Positions 5,266 to 8,925 of a DNA stretch of 8,925 nucleotides are shown in pieces. The notes under the pieces are model-generated. The model was given only the letters and a program-made list of their open reading frames with translations, was not told the origin of the DNA and did no database searches. Source of the stretch: an uncultured beta proteobacterium (GTDB lineage: Bacteria; Pseudomonadota; Gammaproteobacteria; Burkholderiales; Burkholderiaceae_C); assembly GCA_903928325.1 (NCBI GenBank), contig CAIYQF010000253.1:1-8925 (forward strand). Direction: 5' to 3'. The translations under genes were made by a program, and so were the position numbers. The stretch's first letter is position 1. Every line of letters starts with the position of its first letter.

Positions 5266-6204
5266 TCAGAGCAAAGAAGCTTGTGCGCACAAGCCTTCCC
5301 GAACGGTGGGGTAAAGCAGGCTCAAGCGCAACTCCTTTTTCATGCGCGCATTGTCCAATCGACGTGATTCACTCATGAAGCTGAGCAGCATCAAGGGCAG
5401 CGATGCGGTTGCACTGCTGCGAGAAACCCTGGGAGGCCTTGGCAAACCCATCAAGTCAGCGGCCACATCAAAATAGTCGCCCATTTTGAGTTGGGTATCG
5501 TCGTTGACGTTGTACACGCGCTGCGCTTTCCCCCGCCACAAAGCGGCCAGACAGGCGCGCGCCAGATCGTCGGCGTGGATGTGGTTGGTGTAGACATCTT
5601 CCTCGGGCAGCAAAACAGGTGTGCGTTTGAGCAACCGTTCCTTGGGCGTCCCACCAACGCGGTCAGGCGCATAAATGCCTGGGATGCGCAAAATACTGGA
5701 ACGCACCCCGCTGAGCCCCAAAAATCGAACCGTTTCTTCCGCATCGACTCGGCGCACAGCCCGGGGGGTATGGGGTTGAACGGATCGGGTTTCGTTCACT
5801 TGGACCCCGTCACAATCACCATAGACACCACTGGTAGACCCATACACCAAGGCTGAGACACCTGAGCGTAAACGCATAAAGCGACTCAAAGCCAAGGTGC
5901 GCGGATCGTGCGACCAGTCCCGACTTTTGTCTGTCGGCGGGGGGGCCAGATGGAGCACCCGGGTCGCCAGTCCAGCCAAGCGCGTTAAGGTCGTGGTGTG
6001 GTCCAAATTACCGACCAATGGCGTGATGCCGGCGGCCCGCAATTCGGACTTTCTTGAAGGGGTCGAGGTCAGCGCCATCAGGTTGACACGTCCGCCCAGC
6101 TGACGCGCAACCCGCATCCCGACATCGCCACAACCGACAATCAAAAGACGTTGGCGACGAAATCGGGCAGGCAAAGCGCCTAAAGGGGTTTGATTTGAAG
6201 GCAA
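5266..6204 (-). CDS. Atypical SDR / NAD-dependent epimerase-like protein (YeeZ-like)
   Basis: A 312-residue Rossmann-fold protein. The dinucleotide motif LLIVGCGDVG (G24, G26, G29) follows a short N-terminal extension. VLHLAPPP marks the fourth strand, and YGSTSGVYGD (121-130) corresponds to the active-site strand of extended SDRs. NHIHADDLARA (207-217) and VYNVNDD (230-236) are typical of the epimerase family. The catalytic Lys of YxxxK is absent (Y128 is followed by Asp at +4), so classical epimerase chemistry is doubtful; E. coli YeeZ-type proteins share this. No ATG precedes the nucleotide-binding motif in frame. The best start is TTG at 6204-6202, and an in-frame TAA lies a few codons upstream, leaving little choice. 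Its substrate is unknown. It diverges from the reductase gene, with 43 bases between the starts. Confidence 0.87.
   Translation of the reverse strand: MPSNQTPLGALPARFRRQRLLIVGCGDVGMRVARQLGGRVNLMALTSTPSRKSELRAAGITPLVGNLDHTTTLTRLAGLATRVLHLAPPPTDKSRDWSHDPRTLALSRFMRLRSGVSALVYGSTSGVYGDCDGVQVNETRSVQPHTPRAVRRVDAEETVRFLGLSGVRSSILRIPGIYAPDRVGGTPKERLLKRTPVLLPEEDVYTNHIHADDLARACLAALWRGKAQRVYNVNDDTQLKMGDYFDVAADLMGLPRPPRVSRSSATASLPLMLLSFMSESRRLDNARMKKELRLSLLYPTVREGLCAQASLL
5279..5294. repeat. Perfect 16-bp palindrome
   Basis: GCTTGTGCGCACAAGC reads the same on both strands with no spacer. It lies within the last codons of the SDR-like gene, next to the convergent gene junction. A shorter dyad, GCTTC (5263-5267) with GAAGC (5276-5280), overlaps it. 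Lacking T-tracts, it is not a standard terminator. It may be a protein-binding site or a chance result of coding sequence. Confidence 0.5.
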
Positions 6205-6247
6205 AATCAGGGGTTCAGGTTAAAGACAGACCCTCAAGGATACATGG

Positions 6248-7285
6248 ATGAGCTTTCAAATTACCGTGCAGCCCAGTGGCCGCAGTTTCACCGCCGACAC
6301 GACCGAGACTTTGCTGGCCGCAGGCATTCGCCAAGGCATTGGCTTGGCCTATGGCTGCAAAGATGGCGCTTGCGGTTCGTGCAAGTGTAAAAAAATCGAA
6401 GGCACCGTGGTTCACGGCGTGCACCAGAGCAAGGCCCTGAGCGAAGAAGAAGAAGCGCAAGGCCTGATCTTGACCTGCTGCGCCACCGCGCAAAGTGACT
6501 TGATTCTCGAGTCCCGCCAGGTGACTGAGGCAGGGGCGTTCCCGATCAAGAAAATGCCGGTACGCGTGGTCTCTTTGGTCAAAAAATCAGACGATGTGAT
6601 GGTGATCCATTTGCAACTGCCTGCCACTGACGTGATGCAGTTCCACGCCGGTCAGTACATTGAATTTTTGCTCCGCGATGGTTCCCGCCGCAGCTACAGC
6701 ATGGGCAATGCGCCCCACACTTTGGAGCCAGGCGCCCCGAAAGTGGAGCTGCATATTCGGCACATGCCCGGCGGCAAGTTCACTGACCCGGTATTCACCA
6801 CCATGAAAGAAAAAGACATTCTGCGTGTCGAAGGGCCTTACGGCAGTTTCTTTTTGCGTGAAGACTCGAACAAGCCCATGGTGCTGTTGGCATCGGGAAC
6901 AGGCTTTGCCCCGATCAAGGCGCTGATTGAACACATGCAGCACAAAGGCATTACCCGCCCTGCGACGCTGTACGGGGGTGGCCGCAGACCCTCAGACCTT
7001 TACATGAAAGAATGGGTTGCGGGGCAATTGGCGCAAATGCCCAATTTGCGTTATGTTCCTGTGGTCTCTAATGCAACGCTCGAAGACGCTTGGACGGGCC
7101 GGACCGGTTTCGTTCACCAAGCTGTATTACAAGATCACCCTGACCTGTCAGGGTTTCAGGTGTACGCTTGTGGAGCGCCCATCGTGGTGGATTCGGCCCA
7201 ACGCGACTATGGCGCCGCGGGCTTGCCTGCCGAAGAGTTCTTTGCTGATTCATTTACTTCTGAGGCCGACAAAGCGAAAGGTTGA
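6248..7285 (+). CDS. 2Fe-2S ferredoxin / FAD / NAD(P)H oxidoreductase (CDP-6-deoxy-glucoseen reductase-like)
   Basis: A 345-residue electron-transfer flavoprotein. Residues 1-90 form a plant-type ferredoxin domain with C37-x4-C42-x2-C45 and a fourth ligand at C77 (C78 adjacent). The FAD domain carries R148SYSMGNAP. The nicotinamide domain has LLASGTGFAPIKAL (G217TGFAP), and near the end YACGAP (C308) and EEFFADSF. Together they pass electrons from NAD(P)H through FAD to the iron-sulfur centre. The arrangement matches AscD/RfbI-type reductases and many oxygenase reductases. No dehydrase or oxygenase partner is visible here, so the electron acceptor is unknown. An AAGGA ribosome site precedes the ATG at 6248. 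It heads a tight co-directional run of four genes. Confidence 0.9.
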   Translation: MSFQITVQPSGRSFTADTTETLLAAGIRQGIGLAYGCKDGACGSCKCKKIEGTVVHGVHQSKALSEEEEAQGLILTCCATAQSDLILESRQVTEAGAFPIKKMPVRVVSLVKKSDDVMVIHLQLPATDVMQFHAGQYIEFLLRDGSRRSYSMGNAPHTLEPGAPKVELHIRHMPGGKFTDPVFTTMKEKDILRVEGPYGSFFLREDSNKPMVLLASGTGFAPIKALIEHMQHKGITRPATLYGGGRRPSDLYMKEWVAGQLAQMPNLRYVPVVSNATLEDAWTGRTGFVHQAVLQDHPDLSGFQVYACGAPIVVDSAQRDYGAAGLPAEEFFADSFTSEADKAKG

Positions 7286-7289
7286 ACTC

Positions 7290-7715
7290 ATGTACAGACC
7301 ATTTTTGATTTTTGCTGCCTCGGTTGCGTTGAGCCTGCCCGTTGTGGCGCAAGTTCAGTTGATCACCGATGCTGAAGCCCACTTACCCGACGGAAAAACC
7401 ACGGTGACACGGGCCATCACAAGAGGCCCTGGCATTCGCTTTGACTCCGCCACCGAAGTATCGGCCAAATCTTTCGGTTTCAAGGTGACCCTCGAGCCTC
7501 GCGGTGGTGCCAAACTGGACCCGCAATCGCTGAAGGTGGAATACCTCAAAGACCCGATCATTGACTTGACCGAACGCGTCAAAGTGGGCTTGAAAGGTGA
7601 CACCATTGATCTGCCACAAACCAAAGTGCCCGTTGGTACACACCCCATCCGCATCACGGTTCGTGACTCGGAAGGGCGAACAGGTTCTCAAACTATCAGC
7701 TTGAACGCCAAGTAA
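7290..7715 (+). CDS. Small secreted protein of unknown function
   Basis: A 141-residue protein with a clear signal peptide (MYRPFLIFAASVALSLPVVAQ, cleavage near residue 20). The mature part has no cysteine and alternates short hydrophobic strands with charged turns (VSAKSFGFKVTLEP, IRITVRDSEGRTGSQ). The last segment resembles the end of an Ig-like or other beta-sandwich domain; this is a visual impression only. The start is set by GAAAGG (7276-7281) 8 bases before the ATG. The frame is open further upstream, but that part overlaps the reductase gene. Four bases separate it from the reductase stop, so the two are probably co-translated. I do not recognise a named family. Confidence 0.78.
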   Translation: MYRPFLIFAASVALSLPVVAQVQLITDAEAHLPDGKTTVTRAITRGPGIRFDSATEVSAKSFGFKVTLEPRGGAKLDPQSLKVEYLKDPIIDLTERVKVGLKGDTIDLPQTKVPVGTHPIRITVRDSEGRTGSQTISLNAK

Positions 7716-7725
7716 GCACGGTCTG

Positions 7726-8499
7726 ATGAACTGCCCCTACTGTCACAGCAACATTTCATCAAGGGCGCAAGTTTGCCCTCAATGCACACGCGACCTTTGG
7801 TTGATCAAGCCCTTGCAAGAGGAGGTTTTGGCCCTACAACAAAAAATAGCTGAACTTGAATTGAAATGGGCAGACGGTGCTTCTTCAGAACCGCAGAATG
7901 AACCTGCTGAAAAAACCATTCCTATTTACTCCGTAAGTTCGGCCCCAGCCAACGCATGGTCGAATCTAACCGTTGCCGCCGTGCTCTCTATTGCTGCGGC
8001 CTTGTTGCTGCATTGGTTGCTCTTGTTTGTGTACGACACGAATCCTTTGGTTTTGCGCTTGGCCACTATCTTGGCACCTGCGCTTATCTCTGCTTTGGCA
8101 TTGTGGTTTATCAAGCCCAACCGACTGGCGTTGGTTTTGACCAGTTTGTTGGCCGGTACGATGGCGGTGGCAGGCATGTTGATCGTCACAGGCTTATTGG
8201 ACAATGTGCCCATCGTGCCGCAAAACCTGCGTGATTGGCGAGAGACTTTGGAGTATGTTTTGGCTATTGCGCTGGGGTTTTTGACCGGTGCACTAACAGC
8301 CTCTTTAAGGCAACATGTTATGAGACGCCAAGCCAGAACACCCGGCAAAGGCTTTTTGAATGGGGTTCAACGCGATGGGCATGGGCGCATCCATGTTGAC
8401 GACATTACCGAAGCTTTGGAAAGATGGGGCACCGTGGTCGGCCCTCTGGTATCGGGTGGCATGGCTTTGTACGCCGGCGTCAAAAGTCTCATGGGCTAA
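7726..8499 (+). CDS. Zinc-ribbon membrane protein with about four transmembrane helices, function unknown
   Basis: A 257-residue protein. The N-terminus holds a zinc ribbon, C3-x2-C6 and C17-x2-C20 (CPYC and CPQC), followed by a helix at about 28-48 with heptad-like leucines (coiled coil likely) and a polar linker. Hydrophobic helices lie at about 80-102, 109-129, 134-156 and 176-194. A basic cytoplasmic-looking tail follows, with HGRIHVDDITEALERWG and a last hydrophobic stretch (about 235-254). The zinc ribbon should face the cytoplasm. It begins 10 bases after the preceding stop with only a weak ribosome site, so translational coupling is likely. The family is not recognised; zinc-ribbon heads on membrane proteins are common and do not indicate function by themselves. 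Confidence 0.8.
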   Translation: MNCPYCHSNISSRAQVCPQCTRDLWLIKPLQEEVLALQQKIAELELKWADGASSEPQNEPAEKTIPIYSVSSAPANAWSNLTVAAVLSIAAALLLHWLLLFVYDTNPLVLRLATILAPALISALALWFIKPNRLALVLTSLLAGTMAVAGMLIVTGLLDNVPIVPQNLRDWRETLEYVLAIALGFLTGALTASLRQHVMRRQARTPGKGFLNGVQRDGHGRIHVDDITEALERWGTVVGPLVSGGMALYAGVKSLMG

Positions 8500-8505
8500 A
8501 GCCCA
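8492..8505 (+). repeat. Small hairpin over the stop codon of the zinc-ribbon gene
   Basis: TGGGC-TAAA-GCCCA is a perfect 5-bp stem with a 4-base loop that includes the TAA stop. The AGGA ribosome site of the next gene overlaps its 3' edge, at 8505-8508. It could modulate coupling between the two genes. No T-tract follows, so termination is unlikely. Confidence 0.3.
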
Positions 8506-8518
8506 GGAATCCTCATAA

Positions 8519-8925
8519 ATGAAAACACTGCTCTTATCCCGTAACCGCGCACCCCTTTGGGCCATGATTGCCGCTTTGGCGTGGTGCAACTTGATGACCA
8601 CATCCGCGTGGGCTCAAACCAAGCCGATTCGATTGATCGTCCCCTACGCTGCAGGCGGCCCCATCGATGTGACCGCAAGGGCATTGGCTGAACGCGTCAA
8701 AGACACGCTGGGCACGGTGATCATTGACAACAAGCCCGGTGCCGGCGGCAACTTGGGCGCAGATCTGGTCGCTAAAGCCAGCCCTGACGGCTACACCATT
8801 GGCATAGCAGCCACGGCCACGCATGCCATCAACCCTTGGTTGTTTGCCAAAATGCCATACGACGCAGGCCGTGACTTTGCGCCGATCACGCAAATGCTGC
8901 GTGTGCCCAACGTACTGGTGATGAA
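8519..8925 (+). CDS. Bug/TctC family tripartite tricarboxylate transporter substrate-binding protein, 3' end outside the window
   Basis: The first 135 codons of a periplasmic solute-binding protein. Residues 1-32 form a long signal peptide ending SAWA before QTKPIRLIVPY. The two family hallmarks are present: IRLIVPYAAGGPIDVTARALAERV (about 37-60), and DNKPGAGGNLGADLVAKASPDGYTI (70-94), whose loops contact the carboxylate ligand. Related proteins bind carboxylates such as citrate, glutamate or aromatic acids and occur in dozens of copies in Comamonadaceae; the ligand cannot be read from the sequence. The ATG at 8519 is preceded by AGGA with a 10-base gap. It follows the zinc-ribbon gene by 19 bases and may belong to the same operon. 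No TctA/TctB membrane subunit is visible in this window. Confidence 0.94.
   Translation, partial: MKTLLLSRNRAPLWAMIAALAWCNLMTTSAWAQTKPIRLIVPYAAGGPIDVTARALAERVKDTLGTVIIDNKPGAGGNLGADLVAKASPDGYTIGIAATATHAINPWLFAKMPYDAGRDFAPITQMLRVPNVLVM

Noticed and set aside
7017..7289. Upstream extension of the secreted-protein frame starting at 7290
   Set aside because: It overlaps the reductase C-terminus in another frame, and the signal peptide begins exactly at the ATG at 7290.
1..8925. CRISPR array, transposase, integrase or rRNA genes
   Set aside because: No spaced identical repeats, no recombinase motifs and no rRNA sequence were seen on either strand.

Overview
The window looks like a chromosomal segment of a betaproteobacterium, most likely of the Comamonadaceae (Rhodoferax/Limnohabitans/Polaromonas-like). 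This is inferred from the TctC/Bug-family solute-binding protein, the PAS-rich hybrid kinase with an HDxRQP H-box, the protein-E-like secreted protein and the codon usage. No single gene fixes the genus. All reading was by eye; no homology search was run.

Left part (1-1864, minus strand): the N-terminal 621 codons of a soluble hybrid sensor histidine kinase (helical N-terminus, two PAS domains, HisKA, HATPase and the start of a receiver domain), running off the left edge. A divergent intergenic region (1865-1995) with three regularly spaced perfect inverted repeats separates it from a small secreted cysteine-containing protein (1996-2277). That gene is followed in the same frame by a 45-codon ORF repeating its GQ(S/T)VC-x3-C motif.

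Middle part (about 2476-4770): a segment bounded by a degenerate 5' half of a tRNA-Leu gene (2476-2514) and an intact tRNA-Leu(CAA) gene (4686-4770), both on the plus strand. Between them are a YefM-YoeB type II toxin-antitoxin pair (minus strand) and an Old Yellow Enzyme family ene-reductase (plus strand), with several small dyads in the non-coding stretches. The tRNA-half duplication suggests an old insertion or duplication. The intact tRNA ends in a strong intrinsic terminator.

Right part (4891-8925): a small secreted protein resembling surface-adhesin protein E converges on an atypical NAD(P)-binding SDR/epimerase-like protein (minus strand, TTG start). Diverging from the latter is a tightly spaced plus-strand run, probably one operon. 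It encodes a 2Fe-2S/FAD/NAD(P)H oxidoreductase, a small secreted protein of unknown function, a zinc-ribbon membrane protein with about four transmembrane helices, and the start of a Bug-family periplasmic binding protein cut by the right edge. The reductase and binding protein are recognisable; the two genes between them are not, and the common purpose of the run is unknown.

No CRISPR array, rRNA, transposase or integrase is visible. The most unusual signals are the split/duplicated tRNA-Leu around the toxin-antitoxin pair, the triple-dyad array at 1913-1971, and the repeated cysteine motif across an in-frame stop at 2275.
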